A stretch of 64,000 nucleotides of DNA from Apostichopus japonicus (GCF_037975245.1 NC_092582.1:16270077-16334076); one strand, 5' to 3'; shown: positions 1 to 12,614, counted from the stretch's first letter. The notes: generated from the sequence alone by a model not told the origin. Translations and numbers: made by a program.

Positions 1-46
1 AATAAATGACTTGTAACCTTTAGTTTCTTAAGTTTCTTTTTACCAG

Positions 47-215
47 TTTTTGCCCTTTGGGTGCAATATTTAACGGTCTCAATGTTCATCCCAAAGTTCA
101 TTTCACCAAAGCTGATGGGAAATTATGGAAAGGGTACATTGGTATCGAAGTTCCATGTTTTGGCAGCTCGGTTGACATAAATGTCTCAATTCTGAGACCA
201 CTGAAATGGACTTGA
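47..215 (+). CDS. Terminal exon of an unidentified plus-strand gene
   Basis: A pyrimidine-rich tract ends in an acceptor AG at 45-46. The reading frame from 48 stays open for 55 codons to a TGA at 213-215. The peptide begins FCPLGAIFNGLNVHPK and ends SVDINVSILRPLKWT, with a balanced composition of aliphatic, Lys and Gly residues that looks coding. It has the alternating polar/hydrophobic pattern expected of beta strands. The first base (47) completes a codon split by the intron, so the upstream exon must end in phase 2. The rest of the gene lies left of the window. I do not recognise the family. The other two frames are less convincing: one ends at 175-180, the other meets an early stop. Confidence 0.5.
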
Positions 216-1156
216 AGAGCCCTCATCTCAGCAGGTGACGACACAGGAATAAGACATGTCATTTATGACAGTATATGTAGTAAAAACTGTTTAACTACAG
301 AAGAATGGTAGGTTTAGCATATGTGTTTTACAAAAATACAGATGGACGTTGTAATCGAGACATGGCCAGCAACATTTAAAAATGTATCCACCATCTCAAA
401 AACGGGGATGTTTTTCTGTCCATCACATCGGTTGGGAAGTTGAAAATGTCGTACTTTGTCAGTTGGGGTTTTAATAGTGCATCCAACAAGAGCACAATTC
501 ATTGGCATATTTCTTGTAATTTTACGAAGAAATTACGGTTGTAGCGCATTCCGTAGACAGGTAACGTGGTATACCGAATGACTCCTTAATACTTCCGTAA
601 TCACACTTTGGAATGCTGTGATGACATTAGAATTTTCTAAACTAGTCTTAATTTGGGGCCTCAAGTATGGTTTTCATTTTTGCATATTTTTTCAGCACAA
701 CATCATGTTTTTTTTTGGGTAGGCATGGATAAGGGTAATAATAATAATAATAATAAATTTATAATACAAACATAATAAAACATAATAAACATGCCAAATT
801 TAAGCAAAATAGCTAACGTCAGAAAAATGACAAATTTTGGTGATTAATGGGAACCTGAACATGTAATGAAATATCATGAGAAATAAATTAAATGGAGTAA
901 AAACATAAATATTGAATACATTACTATTCATGAGATACACACCTAAAGAAACCAACACAATATCATCATTGAATTGCAGTACTGTCATTTCATACACATT
1001 TTTTAAGTAGGAACTGGACACTATTGTTTGCGACCTAATTAAGCTTTGAATCACAGGATCAAATGATCCTTCAGCAGCAGAGGATAAATATCTTTTGCAA
1101 CTTCATTTGGAATTCAACCTGCTGACTCGATCCCGAACTGATCAAGTTTGAATATA
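216..1156. other. Intergenic / 3' UTR stretch
   Basis: No convincing exon is visible on either strand. It should contain the 3' UTR of the gene ending at 215 and, at its right end, sequence just past the C12orf57 transcript end. Short AT-rich words such as (ATA)n near 737-757 are present. The small ORFs here lack splice sites and recognisable composition. Confidence 0.5.
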
Positions 1157-1162
1157 TTTATT
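1157..1162 (-). terminator. Poly(A) signal of the C12orf57 homolog
   Basis: A canonical AATAAA on the minus strand (TTTATT on the plus strand) lies about 175 bases past the stop codon at 1338. That is a normal 3' UTR length. No other canonical hexamer is closer. Confidence 0.55.
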
Positions 1163-1337
1163 CCACAATTTTCTCGGTTAGTTACAAAACCCACGTACCG
1201 TCACAACAAACCACCAGGCTTCAAACCGTAACAGGGAAGACACACATGAGGACTGAAATTTACTATGTATTTCTCGTCCTCACTTGGCAAGACTTTGGCA
1301 TGCCCTAGTAGGACACTTCAGCTCGACACAGATGCTC

Positions 1338-3157
1338 TCAGGGGGTCTGAGGGGGTGCCATTGTAGGGTGAGGAGGAAGAAAGTTAGATTTCAGTCTCAG
1401 GGCTAGCTGGGCAACTTCTGCGTCTTGAATCTCATACTGCCGTACCGTTTGCACAAACTTGATGGCATCTGTTTGATAGAGAAATTATCAAAAACAAAAT
1501 GAATGAGAATAAGTTTAGTGCTGAACTACAGCAATAATTTCATAAGAATAATTGAAGCTTTTCAAGGATGCATGTTACATACAGTAGTACAGTACCATAT
1601 TAAACTCAATGTCAGTTTTCACAAGTTTTGAAGTTACAGGCTGATAAAGATGATTTTATAAGCATTCTTTGTTTTTCAACTGCTATAATTGATAAGTTCT
1701 ATAATGACTTTAGAAATAGATCAACAACAAAGGTTAAAAAGGATTGAGAATATAGAAAGGAAAACTGATACAAGAAATGCTTTGTGTTGAAGTACCTTCT
1801 CCCTCCGATCCAAATCCATGTTTCTGGATAACTTCTTGTTGTATCTTAGTAACCAATGGGAAGACATGGTGCATCATTTTCATCATGTCATTACCGGCTA
1901 CCTTCCTTGCATCGTCCAATTTCTCTTTATTCGCAGGAGCTAGCAGAGCATCTAAGATATCTGTTAATGCAGCTGAAAACATAACAAGGGACAAGTAGAA
2001 CTCTTTTTAGCAGTTACTTAAAAATAAGAATAATAATAAGGGGAAAAAATAATACAGTCAGCACAACAGAACATTTGATTGATTAGAGAAATGTCTTAGA
2101 ATGCTAGGGGAATATCGAGCAAAAACCCAAGGAAGGAGGTGTAGAGAAGTACATGTCCCTCTTTTTTTGACTTCACACAATATTTCAAAAGGAGTTTACG
2201 CTGATGATTAGGTTAACAACTAGACTGCCTTCATGGAACTTCAGCATTATCAAAATAATAAATAAAACTAAAAAAGTTACCATTCTGCATTTGGTAGCAG
2301 ATTTCAAGGTGTTTTCTTAATTCCAATATGGATTTTTATATTGCCATTAATAATAATTTTAATACTTTTCTCGACCTAGGCTATAAAGTAACTTCAATTT
2401 CCAGTGTTGCAAATGAAAGGATATCCAGATTTTGCAAAACAAAAAGAGTTGAGCGTGACTTCCGTTGTTTGTACATGTGAAACTGACATTGGCCTGTACC
2501 TTGGCTATAAGCTCTAAAGAAGCACAATTCAAATTCCATACGGTCCAAAATGATATATAATTGCAATTAGCTGTCACTTTACAGCATTTGACATTTGGCC
2601 AAATCGGAAAAGAATTCACCTCTCTGAAACTTAATAAACAATGATGCTGATTAACAGAACTTTGCTGAAATTTCTATCAAAATCTGACAAGAGGAAGCAA
2701 ATTACAACTTTATAACAGTTAACTGTTGCAAGAGACAAAACATAAAGTCTAACAATCATGTTATGTTAAGGCCTGACTAATAATTTTAATGCCAGCAAAT
2801 CAGAGACCAGCCTTGGCCAAATGTAATTTACGATCGAACACAAGGCATATTTCTGAATGTTTTTGCATCACGGTGAGTACTTGCTGATATTCCTTTTGTT
2901 TCACTAATCTGTACCAATACTGTTAGATCAAAGTCTTAACTTGATTTTATATAGCTTTCTGTACTGTATGCCTGTAGTAGCCTAAGCTAGTATTATAATA
3001 ATATAACGATAGTAGGGCCATGTACTTACTAAGGCCTTTGATGGGAAGTAGGTCTAGAGGGCCTATCCTTATGAATTCAAATGAGTCATCATCTGACAAG
3101 TTTCATCTTACCTTTAGTATCCTCCAGAGACAGCTTTGGTTCCATATGTAGTGACAT
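1338..3157 (-). CDS. C12orf57: C12orf57 / Protein C10 homolog, complete, three exons
   Basis: The coding exons are 3157-3112, 1972-1796 and 1468-1338, joined in phases 1 and 1, giving 117 residues (human protein 126). Exon 1 encodes MSLHMEPKLSLEDTK. Exon 2 carries the family core, including DDARKVAGNDMMKMMHHVFP and TKIQQEVIQKHGF, which parallels the human segment around MDEARDNACNDMGKM. Exon 3 encodes the KFVQTVRQYEIQD to LKSNFLPP tail. Donors are GTAAG and GTACT; acceptors are TTTTCAG and ACAG. Protein C10 is a small, mainly helical vertebrate protein whose human gene is mutated in Temtamy syndrome; its biochemical role is not settled. The first Met was chosen because it matches the family N terminus. 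The frame is open further up to 3304, but that stretch has no family similarity. A Lys/Pro-poor, helix-rich cytosolic protein with no signal peptide is predicted. Confidence 0.88.
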
Positions 3158-4782
3158 CTTAGCAACAAGATGTTCTACAGTAGCATGATTGACAAATAAT
3201 CGACGGAACCGTGGACTTTCAAACAGAAGACGAAAAGTTGAAAATCGATTGGCAGGAATGTCTGTACTGTAAGTACGCGTAATTAGTATGTGAACCAGTT
3301 TCACTACATTAGTCTGGTTGACCAGAATACGGCCAAAGAATTGCTAGACTAAAAGTCATAATCGGCTAATGAAAGCAACATTACTATGAGGTGCCATTTA
3401 AATTACCAACAAAAGGTTAATGAACGACAATACTTCATCCGCAGTGAATAACATTGAGGAATGATAAGATACCAAGGTCATGGAGCTAAAATACAAAACA
3501 TAAAGTCGGATTCAATTCTTAAGAGAAGAATTGTAACATGTTGAAAATACCTTCATCAATAACAAAACAAGCAAGCAAGCTGACAGGTGTAGCCTATGCG
3601 TATATCTTCGAACTTTTCTAGTACGATGAAGCGCATTGAGGTTTGTTTGGTCGAAACACCCAGAAATGTTCTTAAAGACTCACCGAGTATATCGTCAAAA
3701 CAAGATGAGAGTTATTCATCAAACTAAGTTATCCTCCTGGAATATTAATTGGCTTCAAAAAGATGTTTGAAAAGGATCCTTATACTCAACTTCTAGAACT
3801 TCTTTACAAACCGGCGCATATGCACTGTAGCGGTTGTCAGTTGACTATATATTATTAGTATTATTAGTACTTACAGTTTCTGTTTTAGCTACTGTTTTAT
3901 ACCGTTCACGTAACGTCGGTAAAGAAGGTCCCCGATAAAGGGCGAGGCATGGCCGCCGGGTCCGGAGGGTAACAGGCCATAACACGTCGGTCAGAGACAT
4001 GAAATGTGAACGTTGATCTGTATAAGTATATAAAGGATGTACAGTTGTTAGCCAGGCAAGCTCCGTCCGTGAAAACCGTAGTCTGATAAGGCTGACATAG
4101 TAAAGATACACAATTCAGATCTAAACAATTAACATTACGTAATACAATAAACTTATTAAAGGCGTGCATTTAACATAACAATAACACTAGAATACCTAGG
4201 ATAACAAAACAACTATAAAATCATTCCGAGGCTTACACGTCCCACTACCTTTAAAAAATGGCCGCATTTTAATATCAATATATATTAATATCTTCACAAG
4301 TTCAAACCTAACAATATTTATTCATCGTTTTATATATATTCCGTCTTTGTATATCATAACGCAGTGAGGTATTTTTACCTATAAGTTAGCGTACCTCACA
4401 TCTCTTTGTAAAGTAGCAAAACGTTTTTCTATACATCAATCTGATTAATGTATTTATATAAGCCCTTATAACATGATGAACTCACACAAATAAAATATTG
4501 AATATTAAAAGTTACATTGTAACCAATTTCTCAATACAAATTAAAACTACCAATGGACCAATAATAGGGTAATAAATACAAGCTCTACGAACGCAGTGCC
4601 CGGTTAGTCAATTCGAAATCTTTTACTTTAATTGGAAGTTTTATTTGACGACCTAATCGAGGGATCGGTTGTGCATATATGGAAAATATATAATCTAGTA
4701 CGGCTGGAACACGGCTCTTCCCCTTCGCCCCCACCCCCCCCCCTCCCCAACATTATTGTATGACGTACGACGTAAAATGTAT
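3158..4782. other. Upstream region of the C12orf57 homolog with a candidate 5' UTR exon
   Basis: There is no recognised coding exon. On the minus strand a good donor (AACT followed by GTAAGT) sits at about 3870. The DNA just upstream of it (about 3872-4010) is locally GC- and CpG-rich compared with its surroundings, so this may be the first non-coding exon and promoter of the C12orf57 homolog. That is inference. The two overlapping minus-strand ORFs at 3845-4169 show no family similarity. Confidence 0.3.
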
Positions 4783-5122
4783 AACAGACGCACGTAAAGT
4801 CGTACTAAACAGCAGTACACCGGCAAAAGTCGTACTTCACGAATATATACTTACAATGATGGAAATGATTTTTTTCATTTGCATCTAAGTCACCTTACCA
4901 ACACAAACTTTCTTTAAAGGGAAGGGGAACGGCCCCCTTAGGCCCCTCCTCCGGACGGACGTCACGCCAGTTTGTGACTGCCCCCCCTTCTTCTTAAATT
5001 CGAAATCGTGCCATAAAATGCTGCCATCAAAGTCCTCATCAACTTGAATTCGGTGACTTAAGCTTAAATGTTTTGACTCTAAAAACGGGGACAAAACTTT
5101 GTCTTTACTACGTGCGTCTGTT
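4783..5122. mobile_element. MITE-like inverted-repeat element, 340 bp
   Basis: The ends are perfect 14-bp inverted repeats (AACAGACGCACGTA inward from both sides), with weaker similarity continuing inward. GTAT occurs directly outside both ends (4779-4782 and 5123-5126) and may be a 4-bp target duplication. The interior has no ORF resembling a transposase. The superfamily cannot be assigned from the ends alone. Confidence 0.55.
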
Positions 5123-5567
5123 GTATGCTAACCTAACGAGGAAAACCTTCGGAGAAGCAGACATCATGCTATAAAGAAAAGCAACCTATCGAATATTATC
5201 ACATACTAGCATAGCTACCTAGTTTACTTTGTTTTTTGGGGGAAGCCCACTTTTCACCACCGCCCCCTTCCCTTTGGCTAAGCCATTGCCCACACCTGTC
5301 CAAATTGTGTACAAGGCCTTAATAAAGCAATAATTAATAGTGTGTGTTTGGTGGAATGGATATTTTTAAAATTTAGAAAGTGTCATGTAATATCTGAAAT
5401 TAATAATAATTGAAAGAGATGATCAGTATTTGTCCTTCCATGCCTTGTTTGGGGTGGGATGGGGGTAGTACTCATGATGTTACTAAGCAGTACAGCCATC
5501 AAACCCCTCCTCTGTTCCCCCTTTTTTCCCATGAAAACCAAGTGTTAGAGATATTAGCAGGTTTTGT

Positions 5568-6343
<776 letters not shown>

Positions 6344-6344
6344 C

Positions 6345-6361
6345 ATTATTATTATTATTAT
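6345..6361. repeat. Short (ATT)n run abutting the (ATG)n tract
   Basis: About six ATT units follow the ATG array after a single C. This is probably a point-mutated edge of the same microsatellite. Confidence 0.8.
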
Positions 6362-7522
6362 TGTATTTGTTGTTGTTTTGTTGTTGTCATTACACTCTGA
6401 AAAGGAAGGAAAAAGAGATGCAAACACTGATCATTTATTAAATATATATTTATTTATTAAAAACTTATCTATATAAGAATAAAGGGTTTGCACACTATGT
6501 TGGGCTAACAAGATAACAAAAGTTTATAGCAAATTGAAAAGCTTTTAAGAAAATTACAACAGATGTTTTTGCATAATGTTTAACATTAGTCAGCTTCATT
6601 GGTGATATGTACATAAAATGTAATAATTTAAAACACTAAACATATGCACATAAATGTAATAAATTAAAACACTAAACTTAAAACATGAAATGTAGTGGGT
6701 AAGGGTTTGCACCAGCAGGTAATTGACAATAGCAAGGTATCAAGAAAGTATATTTCTATACAATCAATGTATTCATATTAACTTAGGCAGTGCAACCCAA
6801 CCATGTGTTAGATGTTATTAACACAATGGTACCTTACATTAAAAACCGAATTTTCAACGATAAATAATGCAGAGAAAAGGTACAGTATTGTCTTTTTGTG
6901 CAATAAACATGAAACAGCAATTAAGAACTAATTGATGAATGAAGTTGAAATACAAAGAAAGAAGCGGAACTTAGCAGGGGGGAGGGTGGTTGGTTGGTTG
7001 AGGAGGCTGTGAAGAGTTTCAGCCCACCCTGCTGTGGGTATGTACAGTGAATATCAGGATACAGACAGCTGCATTGTAATAATCCTTCTCTCTGACAATA
7101 ACTTTGATAGTAAACAGAGAAGGAAAAATGATTGATATAGATATTAATAATTTCATGATAATATGATTTACAAATCAAAATACAAAAAAAATATTTATAT
7201 ATAAAATGTTCACAAAACAACCAAGTGACCAGGTGAGTCATAAATTCTATGTAAACGGAACAATTTTTCTTCTTCAAAAAAGCACACTTTTAGTTACAAG
7301 ATTATACCTGATATAGACAAGTTCCTTTTCTGAAAAAACATATATATTCTTGGTGCAAATCTATACAAGAGGCTGCTCTTTGTGTTATCACATAAAAAAA
7401 TTAATCATAAATAAATAAAAAAAATAAATAAAAACCTTGGCAAGAAAAACAAATGAAACTAATGAATGAAAGCTTGTGATCTGCTTGAAAGGAATGTCAA
7501 TCATAAAAAAAATTGGAAAAAT
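6362..7522. other. AT-rich intergenic stretch and probable 3' UTR of the WDR38-like gene
   Basis: I see no exon. The part next to 7522 is presumably the 3' UTR of the minus-strand WD-repeat gene. A minus-strand AATAAA exists near 6445-6455 (about 1.07 kb past the stop), but I cannot tell whether it is used. The minus-strand ORF at 6921-7277 has low-complexity composition and no recognisable similarity. Confidence 0.4.
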
Positions 7523-10500
7523 TTAATGTCCCTCCTGACTTTTGTCTGTAAGCATATCCTGAGATTTACTCAGATGACTTCCCTCTCTCCTTTTGCTCTT
7601 GAGAATATTTGATCCGCCCACAATCAATCTGTCATGACTGCCAAACAGTACGCAGTGGACTTGTCCGATGGAGTCTTGAAGTTCCATTGACTTGGCACAG
7701 TCTCCTGATAAAACATCCCATAGTTTGCACGTTTCGTCATCGCCGGCACTGGCCAAGGTCGTGCCGCTGAGGTTGAAAGACAATCCCCGTATCCACCCTG
7801 TGTGCCCCACCATCTCTCGAAGCAAGACCCCACCTCTAGGGTTCCATAATAAAATTTTCTTATCATGGGAGCCAGATGCTAGCATACCCGTCCTTGAAAA
7901 GACCACAATCTCAACGGCCGAACCATGTCCCCTGAGCACTTGGCAACTCCCGGCGGCCTTTGCTTTACCGTACACCCAGAGACGAACCTCGTTGTCCCAC
8001 GAACCGGTCGCGAGGAAGTCGTCCTTGGGACTGAAAGCACAGCTAAGTATGGCTTTCCTATGACCTGTGAGAATGTTCTGTGGAGTTCCAGTCTGTATAA
8101 AGAAAAATATCATCATGGGAATTTACAACTTTTGACAAGAAATAAGACAGAGTACCCTATCAATTGTATCTGTCCCTCCCCCCCCCCTCCCTTTTATTAA
8201 ATTGAAATTCTTCATCTGTGCTCATCCTTCAATTTTAAGAAATTTTTGAGCTGAATGTGATAAATTTTCAAAAATGTTTATTAAATATGAAGATCAGTGA
8301 AAAATGTCACTGAAATGTTAAATTGATGATACAGTCTGTTCCTCATGCAGACCTAAATGTTATTGTTAATGATTTTTTTTTTAAATAAATTGATATAGTT
8401 GTAATGCATTGCACAAACATGTCATTGAAGGGCATAACAGTCTTCTGTTTTCCTAACTGAGGTTTGTGTTGCATCTGAGGGACTGACCTTTTGCTCGATG
8501 TCTTAGACAAAGTAGTCCAGCCATTTTAATCAATGAGCCTCAGATGCTTAAACAGTAATTTTCTCAAACATTATAAAAGTGATATAGAATTTTTATTTTT
8601 CTCAATTTGCCAGATAATTTGTTATAAAATGTGAAAAAAAAGTTCTTTCAAAAACTAGTATTTGTAAATGCAGCATGCACTCAAAGACGTTTCATATCAT
8701 GTGTCGCCCACAAATTGCCCACAAATCAAGCACTTCTAAGAGGAAGACTATACCTTGAGATTCCAAATGATGGCTGTACAGTCCCACCCTCCAGAGCAGA
8801 GCAGAGAAACATCGTAGGAGAAAGCAACAGTTTCTACCCCACTGGCATGACCTGTCAACTTGAAGGTCAGCTGGGCATCACAGGTTTGCCAAACATGAAC
8901 ATAACCATCCATAGAAGCACTTGCTATTAGTTTACTGTTTGCAGAAATGGCTACTCCCTTAATTGCCTCTGTGTTGTAAATTGATAAAACATAACAGGAA
9001 AAAGAAATAATGAAATTCAAGTTAGTGTACTGTAATTATTAATTTCTTCCTTCCTCAACTGGTTTAACGACTTCGCCCATTGTGATGGTTAACTTGAATT
9101 CAATGAAAATAGGTAATTCATTTGTTTAAATGTAAATGAGAAGAAAAAAGTTACCACCCAGGGGACGATTTTGTCACCAGAATCGAAACGGAATCATCAA
9201 ATACTGCATATTAATTTATAAAAGATAAAACAAATAGGACTTTCATGATATATACTAGTTTGATTAAATAAAATTGCCAAAAAAAGTGAATTTTTGTTTT
9301 AAAGGTCTCAATAGCAGGAGTGATAAATGATGAATACATTAGCGGGTGCATATTGCAACAAGGTCAGTGCCTTGTCTTTATTCTTGATGGCTCTGCCATC
9401 TGTCAACATAATTCACATACATGTATAAAACTTTCTTTTTCAACCCAATAATCGGCAAAAACGATCATCAGATACAGCAAAATAGATTAAATCAATGCCA
9501 TACATATCATGAAATTAAGATAATCCTGGTCTGTTTTCATACATCACTTATCTTGAATAGAACTCTGAGAAGTTTCCCAACAATTTATCTTTTATTTACC
9601 AATTATTGACCATACCTTTGTGTCCAAATAACCGTGTGACCAGATGACCTTTGACCCTATTGAATACTCTAACCCTTCCATCATCAGCACCTGTTACCAT
9701 TATCTCCAAATCGGGAGAAAAGTCCAGACAGTTGACCTTTGACACAAAATAAACGCATGCAAATTAGACTGAATTTAGAAGAAATTAGTGGATTACTTTT
9801 TGCAGAGAGTGGTTAGTCAGAATTCAAAAAGATTTCAACTCCCTGCGCAGATTCTACTACTGTAGGCTTTACAGCAGATTTTAAATAGGTCAAAGGTAAC
9901 ACTTTAAAACAAGATGGTTGTCTGTTTGATAAACAATGAACTGCACTTATGCCCAAAATGTTTAAATAAAAGCAAATTTACTACATAGTTTCGTTAGTAC
10001 ATGTACATGCGTAATTCATGCATAAATGTTAATAATTAAATTTAATGTTAGGCCTACTCTGTTAACATCTAGCCAGGGTTCGCAAATAGTCTCCAGTGCA
10101 TAATTTTTGCCCGAGAGATAGCTAAACAGCGCCATTGAAAAGTCAAAATTAGGATCGGTCTGGTGCTAAAAGCAGCAACAAATTGTTTCAAGAAAATGAG
10201 AATTAAAAAGATTTCATGCTGGTGAAAATTTGCCAACAATGAGGAATAATTCCAGACCTATTTGAATTTCTTCCAGAAAATGTATATATTTATTATCTGT
10301 GGAAAATCAAATAAATCAAATCAAAATGCTAACATTTCTGGTGCTCAGGAGTCAGGTCTATGTTGTTTGTTGCTTTGGTCACAGATGAGCAAACTTTACG
10401 TTCGAACCCTGCGACACACTATTTTAATTTATTTAATAAGGCAATTAAACACAATGTATGTATGTATGTATTTTGGATATTCCTGCAAGCAGGAACTTGC

Positions 10501-10879
10501 GAAGAAGCCTCATTGGCTTATCAAAGTCGCAAGCTGACCGAAGTTAGTCTCTTAGATTGAAATTTGACGTCCATAATTATGAATTGTCAACAACTCTGTA
10601 CCTGGATGACATACATTAGTCTTGGAGTGACTCGAACTCGGGACCTTATGATTGAAAGGCACTGGCATTAACCACTGAGCTAGCACTCCCAATGAAAACA
10701 TTACTTCCGTAAGTTGCCAAGTAAAGTGACGAAAACAATTTATGAATACAATACGTGAAAGTGTCGGTTGATCGTAGTGTTACATTTTTCTTCGAACATA
10801 CCTCATCTTTGTGTTTGTGGTATTCTTTGGTGTCAGCATGACAGTAAGCATCAAGTAAATCCAACTCCGCTGCCAGCAT
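7523..10879 (-). CDS. WDR38: WD-repeat protein, WDR38-like, complete, four coding exons
   Basis: The coding exons are 10879-10802, 9736-9616, 8968-8754 and 8092-7523, in phases 0, 1 and 0, giving 327 residues (human WDR38: 314). After a charged 26-residue N terminus there are seven WD repeats, each with a GH...WD-type signature: repeat 1 starts at VNCLDFSPD (~27), then GHKEAIKGVAIS, GHASGVETVAFS, GHRKAILSCAFS, GHGSAVEIVVFS, GHTGWIRGLSF, and a last blade around QVHCVLFGSHD. The order and the short basic/Ser tail (SKSQDMLTDKSQEGH) resemble human WDR38 better than other WD proteins, for example LASGSHDKKILLWN against its LASGSWDKTIHIWK. A seven-blade propeller acting as a scaffold is expected; human WDR38 is little studied, with expression linked to ciliated tissue. 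The start Met was chosen in the exon with acceptor at 10922 because any upstream in-frame extension meets a stop. WDR38 identity is likely; another WD paralog is possible. Confidence 0.75.
8511..8546. repeat. Dispersed ~36-bp repeat word, copy 1
   Basis: This stretch in the WDR38-like gene intron is about 30/36 identical to 29050-29085. The core CAATGAGCCTCAG / TGATGAGCCTCAG and the preceding CCAGCCA are shared. It is probably a fragment of one dispersed element; the borders are unclear. Confidence 0.35.
10454..10690 (-). mobile_element. tRNA-derived SINE, copy 1, in a WDR38-like gene intron
   Basis: Read on the minus strand from 10690, the element opens with GGAGTGCTAGCTCAGTGG, a tRNA-like A box, followed by TTAATGCC. 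About 30 bases later comes GAGTTCGAGTC, a B box. The body runs for about 170 bases and ends in a (TACA)n tail at 10454-10470. The same sequence recurs at 24936-25174, so this is a dispersed family. RNA polymerase III internal-promoter SINEs have this architecture. No clear target duplication is visible here. Confidence 0.8.
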
Positions 10880-11809
10880 GATATCACAAGTGTGAGGGAG
10901 TTCAGAGATTGATGCTTTCAACTAGGGAAGAAAAGATAAAAACTATGTTCTGTACTTGTCTTATATGCCTTGGAAAATGTAAGCATATAATTCGTACCTT
11001 TTTTTTACTGAATTACTGCAGGTTACGCAGCATTCCAAACATCATGTCTGCTTTGAAATACTGTGAAAGATTAAAGAATGCTAGAATTACATTAGCCTAA
11101 CCTGTGTTTATACATTAAACTAAATACACTGTAGCCTAACTGAAAACTTCCATATGGCTGACGTAAGTTTAAACATCTCGTGCACAATAGATCTACTATG
11201 TAGAAAAGTCTATCTAATATGGACTAAAGCTAAGCTACCTGTCAACAAATTATGGCCTAACTTAACTTAGAATGTAAAATTACAGTTTGGAAGCAGTACC
11301 AATAGCTGTTCAAGCTAGCTCCTCCAGGATAGTGCAAGAATATGGCAAACTGGTGTAAGTTAGAGGCCTAGCCTAACTCTAAAGCCAATGCTAACTTAGG
11401 TCCATGTCTATTAGAAGTAAAACTAGGCCTACTACTATTAGTTTCAGTTTCCTTTTTTCCAGTATCAATAGCATAAAATACAATTTATAAATAGGAGAAT
11501 ATAGAAAGTAATGATACATAACAATAAAATAACAATAACAATAAAAAGGAAAGCAATTAAATGCAATAGAAAAGTGGCATTTAAAACGTTAGTAACACAA
11601 TCAACAGGTTTCAATTTCGAAGTCAACTGGGAATAATAAGGAAAAACCAATAAAGACACACTGCTTCAAATCAAATCAATTAAAATGCCATTTTGAATAA
11701 AAAATAGTTGCTCTGTATACAAATTAATTTTTGAAAATTTGAACCCTATATTTTGGTTTTATTGCACGATTTTGTAAATTATAGTTAGTTTGTAGACAAA
11801 GAGATTTCA

Positions 11810-12460
11810 GTTTTTTTTAAATTAAGAGGTGTTTACTGTCCCTTTGAAGTTCCTGGTGAGTCTGATAAATTGACTTTTAGCTGCACCGTTAACCTTATCA
11901 GTAATGCTCTCACAATCCAACTTAAAAATCTTAGCACAATACTTTAAGAAAGCTCTCATTCTTTGTTTATCACGAGTTAATTATAAGTAATGGTACCAAA
12001 CAGGCAGAATCGATGTAACAAATATTTGTTTCCTCACCTCTAACTTGAAAAACTGGACAAGATATGTTAATGTAGAAACAATGTAGTAAACTCTTCGCAA
12101 TATGTTAGAAATATAACAGGTGAATGTTAGTTTGTCACCAATGCTAACACCAAGGTACATAGTTTCAGACACACATTCAACCGTCGAGTCATCGATTAAA
12201 GGTTTTCCGACTTTATTTTAATGAGACCTTCATGCTTAATGTTGATGTTCTCAAAAACCATTTCTTTTGATTTCTTGGGATTGAAAATAAGATTCTTCTG
12301 ATCACACCCACAGGTAATATGAGATATAAACGATTTTACACATATTATGATCTCTTTCGTATGAGAGCTTCGAATTTTGCATGATATGGCAGTATATTCG
12401 ACATACTTGATTACAGAACAATTTATAGTTCTATGCCTACGTAGCCTTCCGTAGTGCAAC
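11810..12460 (-). pseudogene. Decayed 3' end of a non-LTR (LINE) reverse transcriptase
   Basis: Minus-strand pieces read like the last third of a LINE reverse transcriptase. KYVEYTAISCKI is a damaged form of the Y-A-D-D motif. LIFNPKKSKEMVF, TMYLGVSIGDKL, ILRRVYY and FVTSILPVWYH follow in the expected order, then LTRDKQRMRAFLKYC and SAKSQFIRLTR-like tail sequence. There is a stop and frameshift near 12190, another stop near 11987, and no 5' part, so it is a truncated dead copy. It lies between the probable 5' UTR exon and the first coding exon of the WDR38-like gene, in the same orientation. The clade (CR1- or Jockey-like) is not resolved. Confidence 0.7.
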
Positions 12461-12501
12461 TGGTACCAATACAGACAACATAACGAATTCAGTTGCTTGT
12501 G

Positions 12502-12515
12502 GTTGTCATGGAAAA
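12502..12515. promoter_or_regulatory. Candidate RFX X-box
   Basis: GTTGTCATGGAAAA matches 11 of 14 positions of the palindromic RFX consensus GTTGCCATGGCAAC. It lies about 100 bases inside the probable first exon boundary (12615) of the WDR38-like gene, and about 1.5 kb from the ODAD3 start. RFX factors drive ciliary genes, so the site fits the context, but a motif this short can occur by chance. Confidence 0.3.
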
Positions 12516-12614
12516 GTGTTTTATTGTTTTAATCTTTTTTACTTGTGAAACTCAAAAATACTACATTTTTACATGCTCCATGTTATTGACAGTTAATTTC
12601 GGTTATTGACTTAC

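Noticed and set aside
3158-3304. N-terminal extension of the C12orf57 homolog to the upstream Met
   Set aside because: The frame is open, but the peptide has no similarity to Protein C10, whose N terminus is matched by the start at 3157.
7624-8200. Several ORFs of 80-123 codons overlapping the last WDR38-like exon
   Set aside because: They lie in other frames of a WD-repeat exon and have no WD signature.
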